Numbered from the stretch's first letter, positions 15,063-23,178 are shown. The stretch: DNA of 64,000 nucleotides from Micromonospora phaseoli (GCF_900109115.1 NZ_FNYV01000014.1:1-64000); one strand, 5' to 3'. A program made the numbers and translations. Notes: generated by a model from the sequence alone, not told the origin.

Positions 15063-15911
15063 TCAGGCCTCCCCCGGCTCATCGCCGAGCACCACCGGCA
15101 CGCCGATCAGCGAGCCGTACTCGGTCCAGGATCCGTCGTAGTTCTTCACGTTGTCGTGGCCGAGCAGTTCCTGCAGCACGAACCAGGTGTGCGAGGAGCG
15201 CTCGCCGATCCGGCAGTAGGCGATGGTCTCCTTGCCGTCGTTCAGGCCGGCCTCGGCGTAGAGCTTGCGCAGCTCGTCGTCGGACTTGAAGGTGCCGTCC
15301 TCGTTGGCCGCCTTCGACCACGGGACGCTGATCGCGGTCGGGATGTGGCCGGCCCGCTGCGCCTGCTCCTGCGGCAGGTGGGCGGGGGCGAGCAGGCGAC
15401 CGGCGTACTCGTCGGGGCTGCGCACGTCGACCAGGTTCTTGGTGCCGATCGCGGCGACCACCTCGTCGCGGAAGGCGCGGATCGAGGTGTCCTGCGGCTG
15501 GGCGACGTACTGGGTGGCGGGGCGGGACACCGCGTCGCGGACCAGCGGCCGGGCGTCCAGCTCCCACTTCTTGCGACCGCCGTCGAGCAGCTTGACGTCG
15601 CGGTGGCCGTAGAGCTTGAAGTACCAGTACGCGTACGCGGCGAACCAGTTGTTGTTGCCGCCGTAGAGGACGACGATGTCGTCGTTGCTGACGCCCCGCT
15701 CGGAGAGCAGCGCCTCGAACTGCTCCTTGTTGACGAAGTCCCGGCGGACCGGGTCCTGCAGGTCGGTCTTCCAGTCCAGCTTGATCGCGCCGGCGATGTG
15801 CCCGGTGTCGTAGGCCGAGGTGTCCTCGTCGACCTCGACGAAGACGACGCCCGGGGCGTCGAGGTTCTTCTCGGCCCAGTCGGCCGAGACGAGTGCGGTG
15901 TCGCGACTCAT
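15063..15911 (-). CDS. sseA: thiosulfate sulfurtransferase (two-domain rhodanese, SseA/CysA type)
   Basis: A 282-residue tandem rhodanese that transfers sulfane sulfur from thiosulfate to cyanide or protein thiols. The N-terminal inactive domain has 'SADWAEKNLD' and 'GHIAGAIKLDW'. The C-terminal domain has the catalytic Cys233 in 'IAYCRIGERSSHT' and the substrate-loop block 'LVDVRSPDEYAG'. The ATG at 15911 has GGGAG upstream at good spacing; the frame is open to 15980 but without such support. It is the first full gene of an operon with DUF1416. A leader peptide rich in regulatory Cys codons lies 210 bases upstream, so expression is probably cysteine-responsive by attenuation. Confidence 0.93.
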   Translation of the reverse strand: MSRDTALVSADWAEKNLDAPGVVFVEVDEDTSAYDTGHIAGAIKLDWKTDLQDPVRRDFVNKEQFEALLSERGVSNDDIVVLYGGNNNWFAAYAYWYFKLYGHRDVKLLDGGRKKWELDARPLVRDAVSRPATQYVAQPQDTSIRAFRDEVVAAIGTKNLVDVRSPDEYAGRLLAPAHLPQEQAQRAGHIPTAISVPWSKAANEDGTFKSDDELRKLYAEAGLNDGKETIAYCRIGERSSHTWFVLQELLGHDNVKNYDGSWTEYGSLIGVPVVLGDEPGEA

Positions 15912-16090
15912 CAGATCACTCCCTGGTGAGGATGGTTGGTGAGCCTGCGCGGAGGTGGTTGTGTGGATGTGTCGCACCACGCGCGGGACCCATAGCTAGG
16001 AACGGATCACGGGTTTGTGCGACGGCGCCGCTGCCGGGCGATTTTGGTGGGGTGCACTGGGATGGAGGTACGCGAACCCCGAGTGCCGAT

Positions 16091-16135
16091 GGCCGCTAGG
16101 CGGCCCGAGACAGCCCCGCCGTCAGATGACGGGGC
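16091..16135 (-). promoter_or_regulatory. hairpins after the leader peptide, candidate attenuator
   Basis: On the minus strand a stem formed by 16113-16124 and 16127-16135 (GCCCCG...GGGGC with a bulge) overlaps the leader peptide stop codon. A second perfect 6-bp hairpin GGCCGC-TAG-GCGGCC follows at 16091-16105. Ribosome stalling at the leader's Cys codons could decide whether these form. Stems are seen; the attenuation mechanism is inferred. Confidence 0.4.
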
Positions 16136-16199
16136 GACACAGGCAGGTGGCCACGCGACACAGGTCGATCGCGCGCCGTTTGGTGAGGAGCGTCCCCAT
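16122..16199 (-). CDS. cysteine-type leader peptide upstream of sseA, 25 aa
   Basis: A 25-residue reading frame starting MGTLLTKRR, followed by AIDLCRV and then two more cysteines in TCLCRP. The pattern RR-x-(I/V)-D-L-C-R is that of the actinobacterial 'putative leader peptide' class found before sulfur-assimilation genes. TAGGCT at 16208-16213 (minus strand) lies 8 nt before the ATG, so the peptide is probably translated leaderless, like the polycysteine leader ORFs reported for mycobacterial cysteine-responsive operons. It ends about 210 bases before sseA. The role is likely cis-acting sensing of charged tRNA-Cys. It has no other likely function. Confidence 0.8.
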   Translation of the reverse strand: MGTLLTKRRAIDLCRVATCLCRPVI

Positions 16200-16270
16200 G
16201 AGCAGCGAGCCTACCAGCGATCCCAGCTTTCCCATCGGGCCGACCAGCATCCGGGACGCCGGCCCGGCGG

Positions 16271-17056
16271 TCAGCCCGCCGAGTTGATCGGTACGTCCCG
16301 TGCGTCGGCGGTCACTGTCAGCCCCTGCGGCTGCGGCCGGACCTCGCGCACGGTGAGCTGGAACGGCAACTCCGGCAGGGGTACGTCGACCGAGATGCTG
16401 CGGGCGAAATTGTTCACCAGGGTGCGGGCCAACGGCAGATTGGGCAGACCCTCGGCGTCCAGGTCGTCGAACTGCAACGCGACCTGCCCCTGCTCGCCGA
16501 CGACGATGTCGGCGGTGCCGGTGACCGTCAACCGCTGGCCGAGGATGTCCACCGGGGCGGTGACGGCGAGCTGTCCGTCCCGCTCGCCGAGGGTCAGGCC
16601 CTCCCGGTCGAGCAGAGCGGTCAGGCTCTGGTAGCTGATGGTGCCGGTGCCGTTGACCGTCTCGGCCACGACGTCACCCTGGCCGGTGCGCAGGGTGTCC
16701 AGCGAGGCCCGCACGTTGCGGGCGTCCACGTCCAGGCTGGGCAGCGCGACCACGCCGCCCTGCACCGAACCCTGCACGTCCCGCAACCGGATCGAGATGC
16801 GCTCGTACCGGCCGTCTAGCACCTGGGTGAGAAACGGGAAGCCGCCCACCTCGACCTCGGGCGGCGAGGACTGCGCACCCTGCTGGGCCACCTGCTGACG
16901 AACCTCGTCGGCGATGGTCCGCTCGGCCACGTTGGCCGCCACCCGGTCGGCGATGGCGATCAGCCCGGCGAGGACGATGAGCAGGACGACGAACCCGATC
17001 AGCACCTTGCGTCCGCGTCGCCGCGGTCGCCGTCCGTACGTCTGCTCGTGCTCCAC
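16271..17056 (-). CDS. DUF2993 membrane-anchored lipid-binding-like protein
   Basis: 261 residues: a very basic N-terminus ('RRPRRRGRK'), one transmembrane helix at about residues 18-36, then an extracytoplasmic DUF2993 domain with 'IADEVRQQVAQQ', 'GGFPFLTQVLDGRYERISI', 'LPSLDVDARNVRASLD' and 'LPELPFQLTVREVRP'. DUF2993 domains resemble tubular lipid-binding folds of the LEA/bactericidal-permeability type and are common in Actinobacteria as envelope proteins. The GTG at 17056 has AGGAGA 5 nt upstream. It lies between the sseA leader and a membrane protein gene on the same strand. Precise function unknown. Confidence 0.85.
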   Translation of the reverse strand: MEHEQTYGRRPRRRGRKVLIGFVVLLIVLAGLIAIADRVAANVAERTIADEVRQQVAQQGAQSSPPEVEVGGFPFLTQVLDGRYERISIRLRDVQGSVQGGVVALPSLDVDARNVRASLDTLRTGQGDVVAETVNGTGTISYQSLTALLDREGLTLGERDGQLAVTAPVDILGQRLTVTGTADIVVGEQGQVALQFDDLDAEGLPNLPLARTLVNNFARSISVDVPLPELPFQLTVREVRPQPQGLTVTADARDVPINSAG

Positions 17057-17065
17057 GCCGTCTCC

Positions 17066-17138
17066 TGTCTCGTCGTACCCGGGACGCCGCCCGGCGGCGA
17101 ACTGTCTCGTCGTACCCGGACGCCGCCCAGCGGCGAAC
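17066..17138. repeat. imperfect 37-nt tandem duplication
   Basis: 17066-17102 and 17103-17138 are direct copies beginning TGTCTCGTCGTACCC and ending GGCGGCGAAC or AGCGGCGAAC, with one deleted base and one substitution between them. Each copy contains a CGCCGCCCGGCGGCG-like inverted repeat. It lies just upstream of the DUF2993 start, so its hairpins would be in that gene's 5' leader. Confidence 0.8.
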
Positions 17139-17190
17139 GGGTGGTACCCGCAGTCCCGATTTCTCAATCGCGCGCTGCCGGAGCAGCCGG

Positions 17191-18225
17191 TCAGAGCACC
17201 AGCCGGCACATCAGGTACGCGGCCGGCGCCGCCATCGCGAAGCCACCGAGCGGCCCCTGGACATGCCGCGCCGCCCAGACCGAAGGCTGCTCGCCCGCCA
17301 TCATCCGGCCGGCCTCGGCGTAGCTGACGGCGAGATCGGCCAGCACGGCGACGACCGCCGCGGCCAGGCCCATCATCGCGGCCCGGGTGGGGGTGAACGG
17401 GGTGACCAGGTAACCGCCGAGGAGTGCGCTGACCAGCGTGCCGGCCATCGCGCCGACGACGACCCCGACCGCCCCTCGGGGCACCTGGGGCGCCAGTCGC
17501 GGCCAGGCGGCGATGGCGTCGGCCACCCGGGCGATGGTGAGGGCGACCCCGGCCGCGGTGAGACAGACGGCGATCGCCTGGGTCCCGGCGGGAATCCGAT
17601 TCAGCACGATGAGCGTGGCGAGGGCCACCACCCCGAGCACGATGGTGGCGGTCGTCCGTAGCGAGTCGGTCACCCGCACCCGGTCCACCCGCCGGATCAG
17701 CTGGCCGAGCACCGCGGCGAGTACCCCGCCGATCGCCACGTAGAGCAGCGGTCCCAGGCGGGCGTCGACCGAACGGATCGCCACCGTGTCGGCCGCCAGC
17801 GCGGTCACCGCGCCGACACCGATCACCACCGCCAGGGCCGGCGGCCGGGTGGCCATCGTCCAGGCGAGCACGAACAACAGCTGCACGGTGAGCACCACGA
17901 TGGTGAAGGGCACCCGATGTCCAGGTGCGGAGGCCTGTGCGCCGAGGACCAGACCGAGCCCGAGCAGCGCGGCGAAGCCGCCGATGGCGAGTGAGAGCTG
18001 CCGGCGTACCTCGACCGGCTCCGTCTGCGCCTCGTCGTCGGTGTCGGCGTCGAACCCGTCGTCGGCGCGGCGGGCCGCGCCGCCACGGCGCAGCCGTCGC
18101 GGTCCACCGGAGCGCCGCTCGTCGGTCTCCGTGGCCGGGCCGGTACGCGGCGCGGGGCCGCCCGCGGTGGGCGGGGCATCGGTCCACGGGTCGCGGCCGG
18201 TCTCGGGCGAGCTGGAGGCAAACAC
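17191..18225 (-). CDS. polytopic membrane protein of unknown function
   Basis: 344 residues. Residues 1-70 are a hydrophilic tail rich in R, D, E and G, followed by about eight to nine hydrophobic helices from 'LSLAIGGFAALLGLGLVLG' to the C-terminal 'GGFAMAAPAAYLMCRLVL'. I recognise no transporter signature. Similar proteins occur beside DUF2993, sseA and glnR in other actinobacteria, as I remember, so it appears to belong to this conserved neighbourhood. The GTG start at 18225 has GGTAG adjacent and a weak -10 (CACGAT) 6 nt upstream. A general envelope role is the most that can be said. Confidence 0.75.
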   Translation of the reverse strand: MFASSSPETGRDPWTDAPPTAGGPAPRTGPATETDERRSGGPRRLRRGGAARRADDGFDADTDDEAQTEPVEVRRQLSLAIGGFAALLGLGLVLGAQASAPGHRVPFTIVVLTVQLLFVLAWTMATRPPALAVVIGVGAVTALAADTVAIRSVDARLGPLLYVAIGGVLAAVLGQLIRRVDRVRVTDSLRTTATIVLGVVALATLIVLNRIPAGTQAIAVCLTAAGVALTIARVADAIAAWPRLAPQVPRGAVGVVVGAMAGTLVSALLGGYLVTPFTPTRAAMMGLAAAVVAVLADLAVSYAEAGRMMAGEQPSVWAARHVQGPLGGFAMAAPAAYLMCRLVL

Positions 18226-18477
18226 CTACCGATCGTGCCAGACCAATCGCAAATCGCGGGTGCCACGGTTTCCACGACGTTAAAACCTGAGCCGCGATCA
18301 GGGGCAGATAGGGCAAACAGGAAACCGCGTCGAGGCGCTAGGCGGGCAATCGGTTACGCTCAACCGCGAAACCCGCCCGTCAGCGACGCCGGGACCCACG
18401 GAAGTTCCCAGCGCTACACCCGCCAGGGTGCCGCTGGTCGCGCGCGGCCACAACGGGCCGCCGGGACGGAGGTGATC

Positions 18478-19215
18478 GTGGAGATCCTGCTGTTGGTGAC
18501 TGCACGGGCAGGCGAACCATCCGCGGTGCTGCCGGCACTGGACCTGCTGCCGCACTCGGTCCGCACCGCACCACGTGACGTCCGCACGCTGGTCGCCGGA
18601 CCGAGTCCGGACGCTGTGCTGGTCGACGCGCGCTCCGAGCTGAGCGAGGCCCGCGCCACCTGCCGGATGCTGCACGCGACCGGGCTCGGCGTACCACTCG
18701 TGGCGGTGGTCACCGAGGCCGGTCTGATCGCGCTCAACGCCGACTGGGGCGTCGACGACGTCATCCTCGCCTCCGCCGGCCCGGCCGAGGTGGAGGCCCG
18801 ACTTCGGCTCGCGGTCGGCCGGCTGAGCAACGCTACTGCCGGCGCCGGCGGCTCGATCCGGGCCGGCGAGCTGATGATCGACCCGGACACCTACGCCGCG
18901 AAGCTCAAGGGCCGCCCGCTCGATCTCACCTACAAGGAGTTCGAGCTGCTGAAGTTTCTCGCCCAGCACCCGGGGCGGGTGTTCACCCGCGACCAGCTGC
19001 TGCGCGAGGTGTGGGGCTACGACTACTTCGGTGGCACCCGGACGGTGGACGTGCACGTGCGTCGCCTGCGGGCCAAGCTCGGCTCGGAGTACGAGTCGAT
19101 GATCGGCACGGTTCGCCAGGTGGGTTACAAGTTCGTCGTACCCCCGTCGCGGACGCTGGCCGAGGCCACCGAGCACGCCCCGATGCCGGTGCGGGCACTT
19201 TCCGTCGAGGTCTAA
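18478..19215 (+). CDS. glnR: nitrogen regulator GlnR (OmpR family, orphan)
   Basis: A 245-residue OmpR-type regulator. The N-terminal atypical receiver starts 'EILLLVTARAGEPSAVLPAL' and contains 'DAVLVDARSEL' and 'VAVVTEAGLIALNADWGVDD'. The C-terminal winged helix has 'LDLTYKEFELLKFLAQHPGR', 'LREVWGYDYFGGTRTVDVHV' and 'VRQVGYKFV', which I recognise as close to Streptomyces GlnR. GlnR has no cognate kinase and activates glutamine synthetase, ammonium transport and nitrate genes under nitrogen limitation. The GTG at 18478 is chosen because GGAGGT (18468-18473) is 4 nt upstream. Gene context (mshD, sseA) is similar to that in Streptomyces as I remember it. Confidence 0.93.
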   Translation: MEILLLVTARAGEPSAVLPALDLLPHSVRTAPRDVRTLVAGPSPDAVLVDARSELSEARATCRMLHATGLGVPLVAVVTEAGLIALNADWGVDDVILASAGPAEVEARLRLAVGRLSNATAGAGGSIRAGELMIDPDTYAAKLKGRPLDLTYKEFELLKFLAQHPGRVFTRDQLLREVWGYDYFGGTRTVDVHVRRLRAKLGSEYESMIGTVRQVGYKFVVPPSRTLAEATEHAPMPVRALSVEV

Positions 19216-19224
19216 TTTCCCATA

Positions 19225-19239
19225 TGCCCCTTTTGGGCA
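19225..19239 (+). terminator. short hairpin after glnR
   Basis: A 5-bp stem TGCCC/GGGCA with loop CTTTT, 10 bases after the glnR stop. It is weak but is the only stem in the 74-base gap before the deacetylase gene. Confidence 0.35.
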
Positions 19240-19289
19240 ACTCGTCCGTCTTATGGTGACTGCCGAGTTGGCCAGCAGAAGGGGCAGCG

Positions 19290-20156
19290 GTGGGCGACAA
19301 CCAGGCCGGGGCGGGACGCGCACTCGGGATCATCACGCTCGTGGTTTCGGCGGTACTCGGCTCGACGTACCTGCTCGGGCGGAGTCTGGTGCCCGACGGG
19401 CAGCGCACCGACTCCACGGTCACCGCGACCGGTGCCGACCATCCCGAGTACGCCGACCAGTCCGCGCCCGCCGACACCGATGTGGCGCAGGAACCCGGTG
19501 CCGAGACGCCCGCGCCACAAACCTCCGACGGACCGTCGGAGGACCCGAACATCGGCCCGATGGGCACCCGGGTGAGTACCGGCACCGCCGGGGTCGCGCT
19601 CACCTTCGACGACGGCCCCAACCCGGACTACACCCCGCAGGTTCTCGCGATCCTGCGGGAGTACCAGGTCACCGCCACGTTCTGCGTGGTCGGCAAGAAC
19701 GCTCAGGCGTACCCGTGGCTGGTCCAGCAGATCGTGGCCGAGGGACACACACTCTGCAACCACAGCTGGGATCACGACGTCACCCTGGGCGCCCGGTCGA
19801 CCGAATGGATCCGGGCCGACCTGCTACGGACCAGCGAGGCGATCCGCGCCGCGGCACCCGACGCGCCGATCGCCTGGTACCGGCAGCCCGGCGGCGCCTG
19901 GACCTACTCGGTCATCTCCGTCTCCCGCGACCTCGGCATGGCACCCCTGCACTGGAACCTGGACCCGTCCGACTGGCGTACGCCCGGCGCGAACCGGATC
20001 GCCTCGTCGGTGGTCAGCGGCGCACAGCCCGGGTCGATCGTCCTGTTGCACGACGCGGGCGGCGACCGGCAGGGCACGGTGAACGCCCTGTACCGCATCC
20101 TGGAGGAGCTGACCAGCAGGTTCGACCTCCAGGCGCTGCCGAGCCGGGGGCTGTGA
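19290..20156 (+). CDS. membrane-anchored polysaccharide deacetylase (CE4, NodB domain)
   Basis: 288 residues: an N-terminal anchor helix at about 11-31 ('ALGIITLVVSAVLGSTYLLG'), an acidic and proline-rich linker to residue 95, then a NodB domain. Catalytic motifs are 'LTFDDGPNPDYT' (motif 1, both Asp), 'NHSWDHD' (motif 2, metal His pair), 'YRQPGGAWT' (motif 3), 'DPSDWRTPG' (motif 4) and 'IVLLHDAGGDR' (motif 5). These metal enzymes remove N- or O-acetyl groups from peptidoglycan, chitin oligomers or xylan. The GTG start at 19290 has AAGGGG upstream. An outward-facing wall-modifying enzyme is likely; the polymer is not determined. Confidence 0.92.
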   Translation: MGDNQAGAGRALGIITLVVSAVLGSTYLLGRSLVPDGQRTDSTVTATGADHPEYADQSAPADTDVAQEPGAETPAPQTSDGPSEDPNIGPMGTRVSTGTAGVALTFDDGPNPDYTPQVLAILREYQVTATFCVVGKNAQAYPWLVQQIVAEGHTLCNHSWDHDVTLGARSTEWIRADLLRTSEAIRAAAPDAPIAWYRQPGGAWTYSVISVSRDLGMAPLHWNLDPSDWRTPGANRIASSVVSGAQPGSIVLLHDAGGDRQGTVNALYRILEELTSRFDLQALPSRGL

Positions 20157-20214
20157 CGGGGCGCGGTGGCCGACTGCCCTCCGGCGTCCTGTCCGTCCCG
20201 GTTACGGTGGTGCG

Positions 20215-21141
20215 ATGAGCAGCACCGAGGCGACCAGCGACCAGGTCAGCCGGGCCGACCGGCTCGGACCGGCAGAGATCGCCGAGGTGTTGGTGCTCGC
20301 CCGGACGGCGGGCGACGCCGACGGCGCTGACCCGTTCGACGAACACGTCCTGCTCCGACTGCGCGACGAGCACGCCCCGGCGACCCACCTGATCGCCCGC
20401 GGCGACGACGGCACCCTCACCGGCTACGCCCACCTCGACACGTCCGACCCGGGCACCGGCGTCGGGGTGGAACTGGTGGTGCATCCGGCGTACCGGCGCC
20501 GGGGCACCGGCCGGGCGCTGGCCCGCGGGGTGCTGGCGACCGCGACCGGTCCGCTGCGGGCCTGGGCGCACGGCGACCACCCATCGGCCGCCGCGCTCGC
20601 GGTGGATCTCGGCTTCGCCCGCGCGCGGGTCCTCTGGCAACTGCGCCGACCGCTCACCGCGCCGCTGGGCGAAGCGGGGCTGCCCGACGGGGTGACACTG
20701 CGGGCGTTCCGCCTCGGCACCGACGACGAGGCGTGGCTGACACTGAACGCGCGGGCCTTCGCCGACCACCCGGAACAAGGCCGGTGGACCGTCGATGACC
20801 TGCGCGTACGCCTCGGCGAACCGTGGTTCGACCCAGCCGGTTTCCTGCTCGCCGTCGACTCGGCGACCGGCCGGCTACTCGGCTACCACTGGACCAAGGT
20901 GCACGAACGACCCGGCTCGGCCCGGATCGGCGAGGTGTACGTGCTCGGGGTGGAGCCGTCCGCGCACGGCGGCGGGCTCGGCCGTGCGCTGACCACGGCG
21001 GGGCTGGCCTACCTACGCGACCGGCGCGGGCTGGACCGGGTGATGCTCTACGTGGACGAGTCGAACGCCGCGGCGCTGGCGCTCTACGAGCGGATCGGCT
21101 TCGCCCGCTGGTCCGCCCACGTCAACTATCAGCTCGGCTGA
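20215..21141 (+). CDS. mshD: mycothiol synthase
   Basis: A 308-residue tandem-GNAT protein. MshD acetylates Cys-GlcN-Ins with acetyl-CoA, the last step of mycothiol synthesis, and mycothiol is the main thiol of actinobacteria. The C-terminal active GNAT half has the acetyl-CoA loop in 'GEVYVLGVEPSAHGGGLGRA' and the ending 'YVDESNAAALALYERIGF'; the N-terminal half has 'VELVVHPAYRRRGTGRALAR'. 'WTKVHE' is a typical MshD block. TACGGT at 20203-20208 is 6 nt before the ATG, so the transcript is probably leaderless. It is convergent with a Nudix gene. This gene is a strong actinobacterial marker. Confidence 0.94.
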   Translation: MSSTEATSDQVSRADRLGPAEIAEVLVLARTAGDADGADPFDEHVLLRLRDEHAPATHLIARGDDGTLTGYAHLDTSDPGTGVGVELVVHPAYRRRGTGRALARGVLATATGPLRAWAHGDHPSAAALAVDLGFARARVLWQLRRPLTAPLGEAGLPDGVTLRAFRLGTDDEAWLTLNARAFADHPEQGRWTVDDLRVRLGEPWFDPAGFLLAVDSATGRLLGYHWTKVHERPGSARIGEVYVLGVEPSAHGGGLGRALTTAGLAYLRDRRGLDRVMLYVDESNAAALALYERIGFARWSAHVNYQLG

Positions 21142-21165
21142 GCCGCCGCCGGGACCACCGCCAGA

Positions 21166-21996
21166 TCAACGCAGGTAGAACCGGGGCTCGGCGTCATCGG
21201 ACAGATCGAGGTGCGGGGTGATCGGAAAGGCCGCGTCGCGGGTGGCCGCCGTCCGCGCCACCTCCGCCAGGTCGACGCAGGCGGCCACCTCGCCGAGGGT
21301 GACCAGGGTCGGTGGCAGCATGGTCAGTTCACCGGCGGCGGCGCGCCGGCCCGCCTCGGCGGGCCGGACCCAGAGGGTGTGGTCGGCCTCGCCGGAGACG
21401 TCCCGGGTCCGCTGCCCCTCGGGCAGCAGAGCCACGAAGAAGTACGTGTCGAACCGGCGTGGCTCGAACTCCGGGGTCACCCACCGGCTCCACGGCAGCA
21501 GCAGGTCCGAGCGGAGGGTGAGCTTCCGCCGGGCCAGCAGGTCAGCGAAGCCGGTGCGTCGCTGCTCCAGGCCGATCCGGGCGGCCTCCCATCCGTCGTC
21601 GCTGACGTCGCCGACGACCTGGCCCGGATCCGGCCCGGCGAGCAGCACCCCGGCCTCCTCGAAGACCTCACGAGCCGCCGCACAGACGACGGCCTGCGCC
21701 GCCGCAGGGGCCAGTCCGAGGCGTACGCCCCAGTCGGCCGGCGTCGGCCCCGCCCAGTCCAGGTGGGCCGTGGAATCCGAGGGGTCCACCCCACCGCCCG
21801 GGAAGGCGTACATGCCGCCGAACGCCATCGCCGCGACCCGGCGGATCAGGTAGACCTCGAAACCCTCGCCGGCCGGTCGCAGCAGCAGCACCGTGGCCGC
21901 CACCCGGGGTACCGCCGGTGCCTCGCCGGAGGTCCGGAACCGTCGGGCGTGCTCGACCAACGTGGGCGGTGCCGGGTAGCCACGGTCGATCGTCAT
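21166..21996 (-). CDS. Nudix hydrolase, NUDT19/RU1-like with extended Nudix box
   Basis: A 276-residue Nudix protein. The glycine start of the box is in 'YAFPGGGVDP', and the helix 'CAAAREVFEEAGVLL' supplies the REUxEEUGU residues, but about 40 residues separate the two halves. This long insertion is typical of NUDT19/RU1-like proteins, some of which hydrolyse CoA derivatives. 'PWSRWVTPEFEPRRFDTYFF' is another block of this subfamily. The start is the ATG at 21996, with TAGGCT (22004-22009, minus strand) 7 nt upstream, so leaderless. It converges on mshD, 24 bases apart, with no clear terminator between. Substrate unproven; CoA or nucleotide sugars are possible. Confidence 0.85.
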   Translation of the reverse strand: MTIDRGYPAPPTLVEHARRFRTSGEAPAVPRVAATVLLLRPAGEGFEVYLIRRVAAMAFGGMYAFPGGGVDPSDSTAHLDWAGPTPADWGVRLGLAPAAAQAVVCAAAREVFEEAGVLLAGPDPGQVVGDVSDDGWEAARIGLEQRRTGFADLLARRKLTLRSDLLLPWSRWVTPEFEPRRFDTYFFVALLPEGQRTRDVSGEADHTLWVRPAEAGRRAAAGELTMLPPTLVTLGEVAACVDLAEVARTAATRDAAFPITPHLDLSDDAEPRFYLR

Positions 21997-22066
21997 ACGC
22001 CCGAGCCTAGTCCCGACCCGTGGATCCCCAGTACAGCCCGGTGGTGATCTTCGGTAGCGTCGCGCC

Positions 22067-23035
22067 ATGACTCGTTGGGGCATCCTGGCCACCGGCCACA
22101 TCGCCGCCCGCTTCGCCGAGGACCTCCGGCTGGTGCCGGGGGCCGAGTTGGTGGCGGTCGGCTCACGGACCGCCGAGAGCGCCGAGCGCTTCGCGCAGCG
22201 GCACGGCATACCCCGGGCGTACGCCTCGTGGACCGGCCTGGCCACGGACGCCGACGTGGACGTGATCTACGTCGCCACCCCGCACGCCGCCCACCACGAG
22301 GCGGCGCTGACCTGCCTGACCGCCGGTCGGCCGGTGCTGCTGGAGAAGCCGTTCACCCTCGACCTGGCCACCAGCACCGAGGTCATCGACGCCGCCCGTG
22401 CCGCCGGGGTCTTCCTCATGGAGGCGATGTGGATGCGGTGCAACCCACTCGTCCTGCGGGTCTGCGAGTTGATCGCCGACGGTGCGATCGGCGAGCTGAC
22501 CAGCGTCCAGGCCAGCTTCGGCGTCGCCGGGCCGTTCCCACCCGAGCACCGGATGCGGGCCCGGGCGCTCGGCGGTGGCGCCCTGCTGGACCTGGGCGTC
22601 TACCCGGTGAGCCTGGCCCACCTGCTGCTCGGCGCGCCACAACACCTACGGGCGTGGGCGAAGCTGGGCCCGGAGGGGACGGACGAGAACACCGGCCTGA
22701 TCTTCGGGTACGACTCGGGGGCAGTCGCCACGCTGAGTTGCGGCATGGTCGGGCAGACCGGTCTGACCGCGTCGATCACCGGCACCACCGGGCGGATCGA
22801 CCTGCCCGAGCCGTTCTTCCGGCCCGGCGGGTTCACTCTGCACCGGGCCGGCGCGGAGCCGGAGATGATCACGGAGGAGCTGGTCGGTTCCGGCTACCAG
22901 TACGAGGCCATCGAGGTGCAGCGCTGCCTCGCGGAAGGGCTGACCGAGAGCCCCCTGGTGCCGCACGCCGCCACCCTGGAGATCATGGCCTTGCTGGACG
23001 AGATCCGCGCGCAGATCGGCGTCTCCTACAGCTGA
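22067..23035 (+). CDS. Gfo/Idh/MocA-family NAD(P)-dependent oxidoreductase
   Basis: A 322-residue dehydrogenase. The Rossmann domain starts 'TRWGILATGHIAARFAEDL' and includes 'DVDVIYVATPHAAHHEAAL' and the catalytic-lysine motif 'LEKPFTLD'. The C-terminal domain has 'GGGALLDLGVYPVSLAHLLL', with the conserved Asp and Tyr of the family. Relatives include trans-1,2-dihydrobenzene-1,2-diol and D-xylose dehydrogenase-like proteins acting on sugars or cyclic diols. TAGCGT at 22055-22060 lies 6 nt before the ATG (leaderless). It is divergent from the Nudix gene. The substrate cannot be read from sequence. Confidence 0.87.
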   Translation: MTRWGILATGHIAARFAEDLRLVPGAELVAVGSRTAESAERFAQRHGIPRAYASWTGLATDADVDVIYVATPHAAHHEAALTCLTAGRPVLLEKPFTLDLATSTEVIDAARAAGVFLMEAMWMRCNPLVLRVCELIADGAIGELTSVQASFGVAGPFPPEHRMRARALGGGALLDLGVYPVSLAHLLLGAPQHLRAWAKLGPEGTDENTGLIFGYDSGAVATLSCGMVGQTGLTASITGTTGRIDLPEPFFRPGGFTLHRAGAEPEMITEELVGSGYQYEAIEVQRCLAEGLTESPLVPHAATLEIMALLDEIRAQIGVSYS

Positions 23036-23042
23036 CCACCGC

Positions 23043-23117
23043 CGCCCGACCGCCCGGCACCCGCCGCCCGACCGCCCGGCACCCGCCGCCCGGCACCCGG
23101 CACCCGGCACCCGGCGG
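23043..23117. repeat. low-complexity CCGGCACCC tandem repeat
   Basis: After the oxidoreductase stop, a run made of CCGCCCGACCGCCCGGCAC (two copies) followed by repeated CCCGGCAC or GGCACCC units extends for about 75 bp. It is not coding on either strand and leads directly into the GTTAAC repeat pair. Confidence 0.8.
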
Positions 23118-23118
23118 T

Positions 23119-23178
23119 AAGCGTTAATAGGGGCCCCTGTACAACGCCAGGCGTTAACAGGGGGCCCCTCCTTACACC
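23119..23178. repeat. GTTAAC/GGGGCCCC interspersed repeat, second pair
   Basis: Two units 30 nt apart: GCGTTAATAGGGGCCCCTGT and GCGTTAACAGGGGGCCCCTC. They match the pair at 2371-2428. The second unit ends next to the stop codon of the Pit transporter gene on the minus strand, as the first pair does for ygfZ. Each unit centres on a perfect GGGGCCCC palindrome. Confidence 0.75.

Noticed and set aside
15916..15993. A 25-codon minus-strand frame ending 4 bases before the sseA start (contains HPHNH)
   Set aside because: Could be a second upstream frame coupled to sseA, but it has no Cys codons, no known leader motif and only a doubtful ribosome site. Kept as unproven.
16198..16287. A 29-codon plus-strand frame (MSSEPTSD...) with GAGGAG upstream
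   Set aside because: It overlaps the cysteine leader peptide and the DUF2993 3' end on the other strand; the leader peptide has a recognised motif and promoter, so this frame is probably chance.
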